Assembly (NCBI RefSeq): GCF_045629565.1 | Contig: NZ_JAZQRL010000111.1 | Span: 154,356 to 218,355, forward strand | Length of the DNA: 64,000 nucleotides | Direction: 5' to 3' | DNA from: Arcticibacter sp045629565 | GTDB taxonomy: Bacteria; Bacteroidota; Bacteroidia; Sphingobacteriales; Sphingobacteriaceae | Shown here: positions 18,362 through 26,620 of the stretch, in pieces | Position numbering within the stretch: position 1 is the stretch's first letter | Layout of the letters: every line of letters starts with the position of its first letter | Program-made: the position numbers and the translations under genes | Notes under the pieces: generated by a model | Database searches by the model: none | Seen by the model: only the letters and a program-made list of their open reading frames with translations | What the model was told of the DNA's origin: nothing

Positions 18362-19073
18362 AGAAGCCATCATCCTTGCAGGCGGACTGGGGACACGACT
18401 GCAATCAGTAGTAAAAGACGTGCCCAAGCCCATGGCCGAAGTAGCCGGAAGGCCCTTTCTTGATTATATCATGTACTTCCTCGCGAAAAACAACATCACA
18501 AAAGCCGTGCTCGCTGTTGGCCATAAATATGAAATCATTCAGGAACATCTTGATAAGGAAGAAAACCGTTACGGGATGGAGATTTCCTACAGTATAGAGA
18601 AAGAATTGCTTGGAACGGGCGGAGCCATCTGTCAGGCGTTCAGCCAGATCACGGGCGACAAAGCATTTATCATAAACGGCGACACCTATTTCGACATGTC
18701 GTTAAGCGATCTCGATCGCTTTGCTGATGCCCATCATGCTGACCTGGCCTTCGCCCTTAAGGAAACCACAGACTCGCAGCGCTATGGAAACGTCGTCTGC
18801 TCATCCGACAGCAAAATACTGTCGTTTACCGAGAAAGGCGAAACAGCAGAGACCACCATCCGTATAAACGGCGGCATCTACCTCATGCAAAAATCACTTT
18901 TAGCACGGTATCCTATGCCCGAAAGGTTTTCTATAGAACAAGATTTCTTTCAGAGCAAAACACCCGATTTGAATGCCTACGGCAAAACCTATCCAGGGAC
19001 GTTTATTGATATCGGGATACCTCAGGACTTCCTTAAGGCACAGAAACTTCTTCAAAGCATACTACCTTCGTGA
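18354..19073 (+). CDS. hddC: D-glycero-alpha-D-manno-heptose 1-phosphate guanylyltransferase
   Basis: Nucleotidyltransferase of 239 residues expected to make GDP-D-glycero-alpha-D-manno-heptose from the 1-phosphate and GTP. N-terminal signature L-A-G-G-L-G-T-R-L (8-16) followed by K-P-M-A-E-V-A-G-R-P-F; I-N-G-D-T-Y-F-D (about 105-112) holds the metal-binding Asp. Specificity for heptose and GTP is assigned from the adjacent gmhA, hddA and gmhB, since sequence alone does not separate it from other sugar 1-phosphate transferases. The stop overlaps the gmhB start (TGATG). Confidence 0.88.
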   Translation: MTKEAIILAGGLGTRLQSVVKDVPKPMAEVAGRPFLDYIMYFLAKNNITKAVLAVGHKYEIIQEHLDKEENRYGMEISYSIEKELLGTGGAICQAFSQITGDKAFIINGDTYFDMSLSDLDRFADAHHADLAFALKETTDSQRYGNVVCSSDSKILSFTEKGETAETTIRINGGIYLMQKSLLARYPMPERFSIEQDFFQSKTPDLNAYGKTYPGTFIDIGIPQDFLKAQKLLQSILPS

Positions 19074-19591
19074 TGTACGACACTCTATTTCTCGACCGGG
19101 ACGGCGTTCTAAACCGGAAGATCGACGATGGCTATGTGCTGCGCCCTCAGGATATCGAGATTTTACCTGGCATTCCTCCATTTTTAAAATGGGCGCATCA
19201 GACATTCCGCCAAATTATAGTTGTCACCAATCAACGCTGCATAGGTCGCGGGATGATAGAATTGGCAGATATAGAGCGCATCAATCAGGCTATCAACGCC
19301 AAAACGGGTAATTTCATCAGCAGCTTTTTCGTCTGCCCCCATCTTGACGAGGATAACTGCAGCTGCCGTAAGCCAAAAAACGGCTTGTTTCTTGCTGCTG
19401 CAGTGCGCTACGGTATTGATTTCAAGAAGTCGTGGATGATAGGAGATTCCGAAACAGACCTCATACCGGCAAAAGAACTCATGATGAGTACGCTTTTCAT
19501 TTCCGGAAGGGCCAGTACTTTTGCGGATATAACGCTTCATTCAACTGCAGATCTGCTCGCCGCTTTCAGTACGATCAATCAAACCAAATAA
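19073..19591 (+). CDS. gmhB: D-glycero-alpha-D-manno-heptose 1,7-bisphosphate 7-phosphatase
   Basis: HAD-superfamily phosphatase of 172 residues removing the C7 phosphate, the step between hddA and hddC. Motif I F-L-D-R-D-G-V-L-N (6-14), motif II V-V-T-N-Q, and the GmhB-specific zinc loop C-P-H-L-D-E-D-N-C-S-C-R-K-P (about 89-102) with Cys, His, Cys, Cys ligands; D-S-E-T-D is motif IV. A GTG at 19070 is in frame, but the ATG at 19073 overlapping the hddC stop is preferred. Its last 17 bases overlap the 3' end of the convergent histidine kinase gene, so no room is left for a terminator. Confidence 0.93.
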   Translation: MYDTLFLDRDGVLNRKIDDGYVLRPQDIEILPGIPPFLKWAHQTFRQIIVVTNQRCIGRGMIELADIERINQAINAKTGNFISSFFVCPHLDEDNCSCRKPKNGLFLAAAVRYGIDFKKSWMIGDSETDLIPAKELMMSTLFISGRASTFADITLHSTADLLAAFSTINQTK

Positions 19592-20636
19592 TAAAAGTTG
19601 CACCTTCCCCGGGCTTGCTCTCCAGCTGAATACGCCCGCCCAGAGACGTCACATGATGATGAACCAGATATAACCCAATCCCTTTACTATCGTGATGATG
19701 ATGAAACTTCTGATGAAGACCAAAGACCCGGTCCTTGACCAGGCTCATATCAAAACCCTGACCTGCATCTGAAAAAACCAGCTGCTTTACACCTTCTTCC
19801 ATACGCGTCTGAACGAATATTCTCGGCGCAGAGCCGTTCCTGGCATATTTAATGGAATTGGTCAAAAGATTCAGGAAAATACTCTCCATATATAACCTGT
19901 TGAAACGAACGCAACGAAAAGCACTGAAGTCCGTGCGGACCTCCGCATGTGTATGTTCGATAAGAGAAGCCAGCGATCCCGTCACTGCCTGAAAACACTC
20001 ATTCAGGTCCAGCTCCTCCTGAGAAATATTCAATACATCCTTCTGCCCCAGCATCTCCACGTAAGTATCCAGGGTACTCCTCAGGTTGTCAGTAGCGAGT
20101 TTGAGCATATCAATAAACTTGCGTGTCTCCGGATCCTCGATCTTCGAAATGTCTATCAAACTGAAAACCGCAAGGAGATTATTAACCGGCGCGCGGAGAT
20201 CATGAGAAGTAGCATAGGTCAGCTGCTTAAGATCATCTACACTTTTGGTCATCTTGGTCAGCAGCTGATTTCTATCATCGTCCAGCTTTCTCTGGTGCGA
20301 AACATCTTTGGCAATCCCCAGATACACCTGCGCGCTTTCAATCGGAATCGCCGTCCAGGAGAACCAGCGTATATCGCCCGCTTTCGTCAGATACCGGTTC
20401 TCGAAATTAGTCAGCGTCAGATTAAGTTTCATTTTTGCGAAAGCAGCATGTGTCCGCGGCCGGTCTTCCGGATAGAGTAAATCCCGCGTGCGTTTACCAA
20501 CAAGTTCATCAACAGAATATCCCAGGGCCTGGGCAAAGGACTTATTTACCCTTATACAAACGCCGTCGCGCCCTACAATGCATATACCGTCCGGCGACAG
20601 CTCAAAAAATTGTTCGAGGTCAAATTCATTACCCAT
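19575..20636 (-). CDS. PAS-domain sensor histidine kinase
   Basis: Soluble histidine kinase, 353 residues. One PAS domain (about 5-125) with the I-C-I-V-G-R-D-G start, then a HisKA dimerisation domain with A-T-S-H-D-L-R-A-P-V (phospho-acceptor His at about residue 144) and a complete HATPase: N box N-L-L-T-N-S-I-K-Y-A, G1 D-A-G-Q-G-F-D, G2 K-G-I-G-L-Y-L. No membrane segment, so the signal is cytoplasmic. It is the last gene of the leftward signalling block, 106 bases behind the ATPase-less PAS protein at 20743-22461, for which it may supply kinase activity. No response regulator lies next to it. Confidence 0.9.
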   Translation of the reverse strand: MGNEFDLEQFFELSPDGICIVGRDGVCIRVNKSFAQALGYSVDELVGKRTRDLLYPEDRPRTHAAFAKMKLNLTLTNFENRYLTKAGDIRWFSWTAIPIESAQVYLGIAKDVSHQRKLDDDRNQLLTKMTKSVDDLKQLTYATSHDLRAPVNNLLAVFSLIDISKIEDPETRKFIDMLKLATDNLRSTLDTYVEMLGQKDVLNISQEELDLNECFQAVTGSLASLIEHTHAEVRTDFSAFRCVRFNRLYMESIFLNLLTNSIKYARNGSAPRIFVQTRMEEGVKQLVFSDAGQGFDMSLVKDRVFGLHQKFHHHHDSKGIGLYLVHHHVTSLGGRIQLESKPGEGATFIIWFD

Positions 20637-20742
20637 AACGCTGTTCTGTTAGAGTTGGAACACCAAGTTACAAATACCCCGGTCGATATATATACACATT
20701 ATTTGCGCAGTAATTCCCAACAAATACCAAATATTTCACAAA

Positions 20743-22461
20743 CTAAAGGTTATCAGTTTTCCCTATGATGTCCTGTATCACGTGATCAAGTTCTTCCACC
20801 GCCTCACTCATGAGCCCCAGCATGATTTTGACCTGTTCCTCATCTTTTTCATAATTGCAGATCAGATCAGAAAGTCCCTTTATCCTCATCAGTGGTGCCC
20901 TCACCATATGCGATTGTATGAAGGCAATTTCCCTTAGCCTTTTATTTTGTTCTTCTATAGCCCGGACATATTCTACACGGTCGGTAACATCTTGGGTATT
21001 GGTCACCAGACCTCCAACTGCCGGATCATCCGTCATATCGGTGATCACGGTCTCGATCCAACGGTATTCAGACCCATTTCTCATAAACCGAAAAGGTTCA
21101 ATGTGCACTTGTTTCATGGTGTGCGAAACCTGAAGCATTCTTTCGATCCTGTCCTTATCTTCCGGATGCACAAACTCCAGAACGTTTCTGCCGACCCAAA
21201 AGCCGGGCTCAACACCCAGGGTAGCTTTGGAAGACGGACTCATATACTGGTAGTTCCCCTGCCGGTCAATAATCGAGATAACATCCGAACCATTCTGCAC
21301 CAGCGCCTTAAACCGTTGCTCGCTCGCCTCAAGAGCCCTCTCAGCTGCCATACGCTCTGAAATATCCTTCAAATACACAGACAATCCATTCGGAGACGGA
21401 AAAATGGCAACCTCCAGCCATACCTGCAGTGCAACCGAATACTCTTCATAACGCACAGCGATCCGTTCATTGAAAACACGTTGCTGACTGGAATAAAACT
21501 TGGGGATCAAATCTGTAGAAAGCACATGCCAGAGGTTTTGACCAACCACCTGATCACTGTCTATGCCAAACAGACGTTCCGCTTCCAGGTTCCAGTATTC
21601 AATAACTGAATTCCGGTCAACCGCAAAGAAACCGTCGCGAATACTTTCTATAATACTGGACATTCGCTGATGATACAATTCAAGCTGCTTTTCCGCTATC
21701 CGTAGGTTTGAAATATTACGTGCGATAAATTGCACACCGATAATGTCGTGGTTTACCTTGATCGGCATCGTAGTAATACTGGCAACATAGGTATTGCCGG
21801 CCCTGCTGAGAATATTGGCTTCGAATTTCTGCAACTCCCCCTGGATAGATTTTTGGAAGAAGGCAAACACGCGCGAAAAATCCTGCCTGGCTATGAAAGG
21901 GATAAAAGAGCGTCGGAGAAGCTCTTCCTTTGAACATTCCGTCAGACTCAGCAAAGCCTTGTTAGCGCTCAAAAAGTTGCCGTTCAGATCGAGCGAACCC
22001 ACCGCGTCAGGATAAGCTTCAATCAGGGGGTCCAGCGTTTTCTCTTCAGCCTCGGCAAGCACACTCCCGGTGACGTCAACAACATGCTGAAGAAGATAGC
22101 GCACCTCTCCCTCTTCATCCAGTAGTGGCGCTATCTCATAGCTCCAGAAACGCACCTCAGATCGCTCCCCGCTCCGGAGATCGAAACGTTGCAACGCGCA
22201 GCGCTGTTTCTTTTTCAGCAGCAAGGCCCGTTCCAGACAATCCCTCAGCACCCTTACACCCTTTATATTGTGTTCACCTCCGTCGACCATGAAGCCGTCA
22301 AATACGCTAGCTCCAATGATTTTAGAAGCATTAGTCAGCGTTATTTCACAAAATGCGGAGTTCGCGTCAACGATAGTAAAATGCGGCTTATCAGCCCACA
22401 TGATTAGGTAAGCATTTGGAGATGCTTCTAAGAATGGTCTGATTTGATTGAGATCAAGCAT
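20743..22461 (-). CDS. Multi-PAS protein with H-box but no kinase ATPase domain
   Basis: A 572-residue soluble protein with about four PAS-like modules (roughly 5-125, 140-255, 270-385 and 390-505; the last has the PAS/PAC pair S-D-V-I-S-I-I-D-R and I-T-D-M-T-D). After a coiled-coil linker it ends in a single helical region containing Q-S-H-M-V-R-A-P-L-M-R-I-K-G, which resembles the histidine-containing H box, and stops about 60 residues later with no N, G1 or G2 box. So it cannot phosphorylate itself; it may be a phosphotransfer or dimerisation partner of the neighbouring kinases. Sixty bases behind the kinase gene at 22522-23727. Confidence 0.85.
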   Translation of the reverse strand: MLDLNQIRPFLEASPNAYLIMWADKPHFTIVDANSAFCEITLTNASKIIGASVFDGFMVDGGEHNIKGVRVLRDCLERALLLKKKQRCALQRFDLRSGERSEVRFWSYEIAPLLDEEGEVRYLLQHVVDVTGSVLAEAEEKTLDPLIEAYPDAVGSLDLNGNFLSANKALLSLTECSKEELLRRSFIPFIARQDFSRVFAFFQKSIQGELQKFEANILSRAGNTYVASITTMPIKVNHDIIGVQFIARNISNLRIAEKQLELYHQRMSSIIESIRDGFFAVDRNSVIEYWNLEAERLFGIDSDQVVGQNLWHVLSTDLIPKFYSSQQRVFNERIAVRYEEYSVALQVWLEVAIFPSPNGLSVYLKDISERMAAERALEASEQRFKALVQNGSDVISIIDRQGNYQYMSPSSKATLGVEPGFWVGRNVLEFVHPEDKDRIERMLQVSHTMKQVHIEPFRFMRNGSEYRWIETVITDMTDDPAVGGLVTNTQDVTDRVEYVRAIEEQNKRLREIAFIQSHMVRAPLMRIKGLSDLICNYEKDEEQVKIMLGLMSEAVEELDHVIQDIIGKTDNL

Positions 22462-22521
22462 AGCGTGTTAGCGCCCATAAAGTTACGTAAAACAAACTAA
22501 ACCACAGGAAAGTGCAGAAAA

Positions 22522-23727
22522 CTAGTCCGTATCCGTTGATAAACAAGGCAAAGTAAAATAAAATACCGAACCCTCTCCTTCCACACTTTCCACCCAGATC
22601 GCGCCGCCGTGATCGGTGACAATTTTCGAGGCGACATAAAGCCCCATACCCAGTCCCGAGTGCGAGTGCACCACGTCTTTGTCCCGGTAAAATTTATCAA
22701 AAACAGACTTAATGCTCTCTTCAGACATTCCGATACCCTTGTCTTGTATCGAAACCTGTAGAAAATCATCTGCCCTGCGTACACATCTCATCTTGATCGG
22801 CGTCCCTTCCGGTGAATACTTCGCGGCGTTGGTCAGTATATTGGAAACAACCTGCTCCAAACGCAGCCGGTCAACACTCACCCAGGAACTCTCACAGGTC
22901 TGCACAGATACCTCATTGGCCGGAAGAATATGCTGGATAACCTGCACCGCATCGCTGATAAACGAGTTGATCTCCAATACCTCCGGAGTATACTGCAGAC
23001 TGCCGTTTTCCAGTTTCGACACGTCGAGCAGCTGCTGCACCAGCGCAAGCAGCTTAGATGTCTGAAAGTCGACCTTGCCGAGTATAGCCTTGAGCTCGTT
23101 GTTTTCCTTGCTGCTCATAGACTTCGCTATCTGCGTATACGCTTTGATAATCGTGATAGGCGTCTTAATCTCATGGCTGGCGATACTAATAAACTCCGTC
23201 TTCTTCTCGTCGATGATCTTCGAGCGACGCAGTTCCTCCTCCTGCTCCTCCGTAATCCTGTTCAGCGTGGAGTTCCGCACCTTGATCTCTTCGTAAGCAT
23301 TCAAAGGTTCCGATTCCTGAAAATACTTCACCAGTATAGCGGTTTTAACTGCATCCAGCTTCAGTGAACGTGGTAAACCCATTCTGATCATGATCAGTTT
23401 ATTTTTCGGCTGTTCCGTCAGGCTGAACTCCGGAATAAGCTTCTGGGCATAATAAAACCCGGTATCATAACTATTAATCGCGACGCCGCTGTCACAGGTA
23501 ATCGTTGCCTTCAGTGAATAACGCCCGCCGTTGAGTTCCAGACTTATCTCCAGAATTCCCGTATCCGTATGCTCAATCACCGTACGTGAAATCTCCGATA
23601 CAGCCGTTGCAAAGGTTGTCTGAGTCGCAATCGTCAAACCTAATTTGCCGGCAACCGCAATGGATTTCCTGTGGGCCAGCACAAGATCCATTTCATTTTC
23701 GAGCGATATGGTAACAAGTTTGATCAT
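22522..23727 (-). CDS. Histidine kinase with a degenerate RsbT-like N-terminal domain
   Basis: A 401-residue soluble kinase. Residues 1-135 look like the RsbT/anti-sigma ATPase fold (compare A-T-A-V-S-E-I-S-R-T-V-I-E-H at 40-53 with T-A-A-S-E-L-L-R-N-M-M-R-Y in the RsbT at 24732), but the conserved N-box Asn is Thr49. A coiled coil (about 150-170) leads to HisKA with I-A-S-H-E-I-K-T-P (His at about residue 183), then a full HATPase: N-I-L-T-N-A-A-K-Y-S, D-K-G-I-G-M, G-L-G-M-G-L-Y. It starts 1 base behind the phosphatase gene and is the likely output of the Rsb module, in the absence of a sigma-B gene. Confidence 0.88.
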   Translation of the reverse strand: MIKLVTISLENEMDLVLAHRKSIAVAGKLGLTIATQTTFATAVSEISRTVIEHTDTGILEISLELNGGRYSLKATITCDSGVAINSYDTGFYYAQKLIPEFSLTEQPKNKLIMIRMGLPRSLKLDAVKTAILVKYFQESEPLNAYEEIKVRNSTLNRITEEQEEELRRSKIIDEKKTEFISIASHEIKTPITIIKAYTQIAKSMSSKENNELKAILGKVDFQTSKLLALVQQLLDVSKLENGSLQYTPEVLEINSFISDAVQVIQHILPANEVSVQTCESSWVSVDRLRLEQVVSNILTNAAKYSPEGTPIKMRCVRRADDFLQVSIQDKGIGMSEESIKSVFDKFYRDKDVVHSHSGLGMGLYVASKIVTDHGGAIWVESVEGEGSVFYFTLPCLSTDTD

Positions 23728-23728
23728 C

Positions 23729-24739
23729 CTATCTTATCTTCGCTAACACCACAGACATGTCGTCGGTTTTACGGGCATGATCCTTATAAAGAGCAGCGGC
23801 AAGTACTGCCTGATCATATTTATACATCTGCGGATACCGTGCCAGGTCAATACGGGTCTTAAGCCCGTCAGAACACAGCATGATCTGGTTGTACAATTCT
23901 GAAGGATATTCCTGGTCGCTCATCGTACCCGGAATATTATGCCCTACAATACCGTTATACGACATGTGGTTCTTAAAGCTGGCCGGACCGATCATACGGG
24001 CCGCAATATTACCAACCCCCGTAGAACACCAGGTCCTGTTCCTGAAATCAAATGCCGTAATATTGATTACCGCTCCCCTGGTTTTCTTTATAGCCTGATG
24101 AATAAAGCGGATGGTTGCCGTCGGGCTGTAATCAGGAAAGACCTTGAAAGCTGCCGCCGCCTCATTAACCGCCTTGTTCGCTTCCGGCCCGTGTCCCAAC
24201 CCGTCAGCCAGCATCATCTTCATATACCGCTCCGTCTTTTTAACCACGAAGCCATCCCCGCTCACCTTTTCGCCGGGCTTTGAAACCACAATAGGGCGCA
24301 GCAACATTTTCATAGGAAGTTTCGCCTGCCCAGGGTCATTGTAAACCCTGCTCAAAACGATCGTTCCCCAGCCAATCTGCGAGTAAAGTTCAAAAGTATC
24401 CGAAAGGCGCTTAATACTGCCCAAACCATGACCCAGCGTATTACTGGTCGACACACCGTCAAGCACCATCTTCGAAGGATTAACCATACCAGGGCCGTTG
24501 TCAATACTGATCAGCTCGATATAGGGCGATCCCCCGTTATGGAAAATCCCCATCAGGATCTCACCGTCGTCACTGTACTTAAATAGATTGGAAGTCATTT
24601 CCGCTACGATCAGGTCAAGCAGGTTAATCCTTGCCTCACTAAAACCTGCCTCACCCGCTGCCCGATGAATCTCCTTTTTGATCAGAGAAAAGTAGCTCCT
24701 GTCATTCGCTATAAAACTAACATGTGTCGCATCAACCAT
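23729..24739 (-). CDS. RsbT-like ATPase fused to SpoIIE/RsbX-type phosphatase
   Basis: A 336-residue two-domain protein. N-terminal HATPase (about 1-135) with V-A-E-M-T-S-N-L-F-K-Y (N box), D-N-G-P-G-M and G-H-G-L-G-S. C-terminal PP2C/SpoIIE domain (about 145-336) with M-L-A-D-G-L-G-H-G-P-E-A and C-S-D-G-L-K metal-binding aspartates. In stressosome modules the RsbX-type phosphatase resets RsbR and RsbS by removing the phosphates put on by RsbT. The fused ATPase is common to this arrangement in Gram-negative Rsb modules. Its start overlaps the rsbT stop by 8 bases. Confidence 0.9.
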   Translation of the reverse strand: MVDATHVSFIANDRSYFSLIKKEIHRAAGEAGFSEARINLLDLIVAEMTSNLFKYSDDGEILMGIFHNGGSPYIELISIDNGPGMVNPSKMVLDGVSTSNTLGHGLGSIKRLSDTFELYSQIGWGTIVLSRVYNDPGQAKLPMKMLLRPIVVSKPGEKVSGDGFVVKKTERYMKMMLADGLGHGPEANKAVNEAAAAFKVFPDYSPTATIRFIHQAIKKTRGAVINITAFDFRNRTWCSTGVGNIAARMIGPASFKNHMSYNGIVGHNIPGTMSDQEYPSELYNQIMLCSDGLKTRIDLARYPQMYKYDQAVLAAALYKDHARKTDDMSVVLAKIR

Positions 24740-25145
24740 TAGCCCACTTGATTATGGTCACCGTAGTGCCCTCGCCCACCGTACTTTTGATATTAAACTC
24801 ATTAACCAGCCTTTTTGTGCCCGGCAATCCCAGCCCCAGGCTCTTCCCCGTAGAAAAACCGTCTTCCATCGCTTTGGCGATGTCTGGTATCCCCGGACCT
24901 TTGTCGGTAAATGTCAGGCGGATCCCATTCGTCCGGCCGCTTGACACCACTTCAATCGTACATTTACCGCCATTCGCATAGCGCATCATATTACGTAACA
25001 ATTCACTCGCTGCCGTGATTAAACGTGTCTGGTTTACAAGGCCCATTTTTATTTTTACAGCGACCTCCTTCACGCGGTTTTTCGCGAAAACCACATCCGA
25101 TTCCTTAATAACCTCGATCGTATCTTTACTCAGCGATAAGGTCAT
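24732..25145 (-). CDS. rsbT: Stressosome switch kinase RsbT
   Basis: Serine/threonine kinase of the GHKL fold, 137 residues, the usual size. It phosphorylates RsbR and RsbS and is then released to its target. Shows A-A-S-E-L-L-R-N-M-M-R-Y (45-56; Asn52 is the N-box residue), D-K-G-P-G-I-P, S-L-G-L-G-L-P-G-T-K-R-L and G-E-G-T-T-V. Start overlaps the rsbS reading frame by 20 bases, so stoichiometric, coupled translation is likely. In Bacillus the target is RsbU; none is here, so the neighbouring kinase and phosphatase are the candidates. Confidence 0.95.
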   Translation of the reverse strand: MTLSLSKDTIEVIKESDVVFAKNRVKEVAVKIKMGLVNQTRLITAASELLRNMMRYANGGKCTIEVVSSGRTNGIRLTFTDKGPGIPDIAKAMEDGFSTGKSLGLGLPGTKRLVNEFNIKSTVGEGTTVTIIKWANG

Positions 25146-25536
25146 CGTCGGTCAGATCTTGATCCTCTTCTTCTTCTTCAAGATCGATCATTGATTTAAG
25201 CAATTCCATACCCTTTTCCACATTTAGGGCAGTATGCACACCCTTAAGTGGCAATCCCAGTTCGATCAGCGTAATAGCGACAGCAGGTTGCATACCCACT
25301 ACAACGGTCTGAGCATCCAGGATTCTGGACATGCTGGCAATATTGCCAATGATGCGACCCATAAATGAATCCACTATGGAAACCGCAGAAATATCAATCA
25401 GTACACCTCTCGCCCTCGTCTTATCAACCATCTGGATCAGATCAGATTCCAGATTCAATGCCAGACGATCATACAGGTCAACCTGGATCGTAACCAGCAG
25501 AAAGGCTCCCATCCTCAGAATAGGAATTTTATCCAT
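25126..25536 (-). CDS. rsbS: Stressosome core protein RsbS
   Basis: Single STAS-domain antagonist, 136 residues, that together with RsbR holds RsbT. L-I-D-I-S-A-V-S-I-V-D-S-F-M-G-R (46-61) contains Ser57, equivalent to the phosphorylated Ser59 of Bacillus RsbS; V-V-V-G-M-Q-P-A-V-A-I-T-L and T-A-L-N-V-E-K-G-M-E-L-L are near identical to the Bacillus protein. The C-terminus has an added acidic tail (about 118-136, mostly D and E). Nine bases downstream of rsbR, overlapping rsbT. Confidence 0.95.
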   Translation of the reverse strand: MDKIPILRMGAFLLVTIQVDLYDRLALNLESDLIQMVDKTRARGVLIDISAVSIVDSFMGRIIGNIASMSRILDAQTVVVGMQPAVAITLIELGLPLKGVHTALNVEKGMELLKSMIDLEEEEEDQDLTDDDLIAE

Positions 25537-25545
25537 GGTAGTATG

Positions 25546-26418
25546 TTAAAAAGTAGTAGATCGCTGAACAGTATTTGATTTGCGGACTTCCAGACGCATG
25601 CTCTTGAAAGCATAAGCCAGTGCGCTCGCCAAAGAAGACTTCGTGATGATGCTCGAAAGATCGATCCCCAGGTGAACAACCGTTTGCGCGATTTCCGGAC
25701 GGATCCCGCTGATGATGCACTCCGCACCCATCAGTCTCGTTGCACTAACGGTCTTGATCAGATGCTGCGCAACCAGTGAGTCTACAGCCGGAACACCCGA
25801 AATATCCAGAATAGCGATACTCGAACCCGTTTCCACAATCTCCTGCAGCAGGTTTTCCATCACAATCTGCGTACGGGCACTATCCAGCGTACCGATGATC
25901 GGCAATGCCAGGATCCCGTCCCAAACCCGGATCACCGGAGTGGAAATATCAGCGATCTCGTCCGTCTGGCGGAGGATCACCTCTTCACGCCCCTTGATGA
26001 AAGTCTCAAACGTTACAACGCTCAAATTATCCATCAGCCGGTTAATTTTCATGCTCTCTTCAAACAGCAGCTGTGGATTGCCGGATAGCTCTTCCTGAAG
26101 AACAGTCAGCAATGCCTCTTTCAAGGTAAATACAAAGTTACCCGTTTCACGCGGACTAAAGCCCTGACGTGCTCTGGTGATAGAAATACCGCCTAAAATC
26201 TCAATAACCGGGCTCCATTCGTCTGAATTCAGATCAGTTAAATCAGCCATCGACAGGTTACCAACCAACGCAGAAATCAGCTCTTCAGACTGGCTGCGCA
26301 ATTCCTCGTTGGAGATAAGATCCTCACGCAGACTATCATCGGCTAATTGATTCTTCATCCATTGTTCCAGGATGGCCTTCTTCTTTGATTCTAGCAATTT
26401 GTGTGTATTATATGACAT
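25546..26418 (-). CDS. rsbR: Stressosome sensor/core protein RsbR (RsbRD type)
   Basis: A 290-residue protein with a helical RsbRD-type N-terminal domain (about 5-140) and a C-terminal STAS domain (about 158-275). The N-domain is not a globin fold like RsbRA nor LOV, so it has no visible cofactor site. In the STAS domain, D-I-S-G-V-P-A-V-D-S-L-V-A-Q-H puts Ser214 at the place of Bacillus RsbR Thr171, and R-P-E-I-A-Q-T-V-V-H-L-G keeps the Thr205 equivalent (Thr246). It heads the Rsb operon; the BLUF gene lies 203 bases upstream on the same strand. Confidence 0.93.
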   Translation of the reverse strand: MSYNTHKLLESKKKAILEQWMKNQLADDSLREDLISNEELRSQSEELISALVGNLSMADLTDLNSDEWSPVIEILGGISITRARQGFSPRETGNFVFTLKEALLTVLQEELSGNPQLLFEESMKINRLMDNLSVVTFETFIKGREEVILRQTDEIADISTPVIRVWDGILALPIIGTLDSARTQIVMENLLQEIVETGSSIAILDISGVPAVDSLVAQHLIKTVSATRLMGAECIISGIRPEIAQTVVHLGIDLSSIITKSSLASALAYAFKSMRLEVRKSNTVQRSTTF

Positions 26419-26620
26419 AGAGTGAATCCCAATTATCGCGGAAAGGTACTCAACCTAATTAACATTGAGAAATATTATTTTTACTCGCAAATATCCCAAC
26501 TTCCGCCTTTTTTTCCGTCCCGTTTACCGACGCCCTGATTACCCATCTACACGATATAGTCAGCATTTTTATACTACAGAAAACACCCGTACAAGTCATG
26601 CCGAAGGCGAAAAATGTTTT

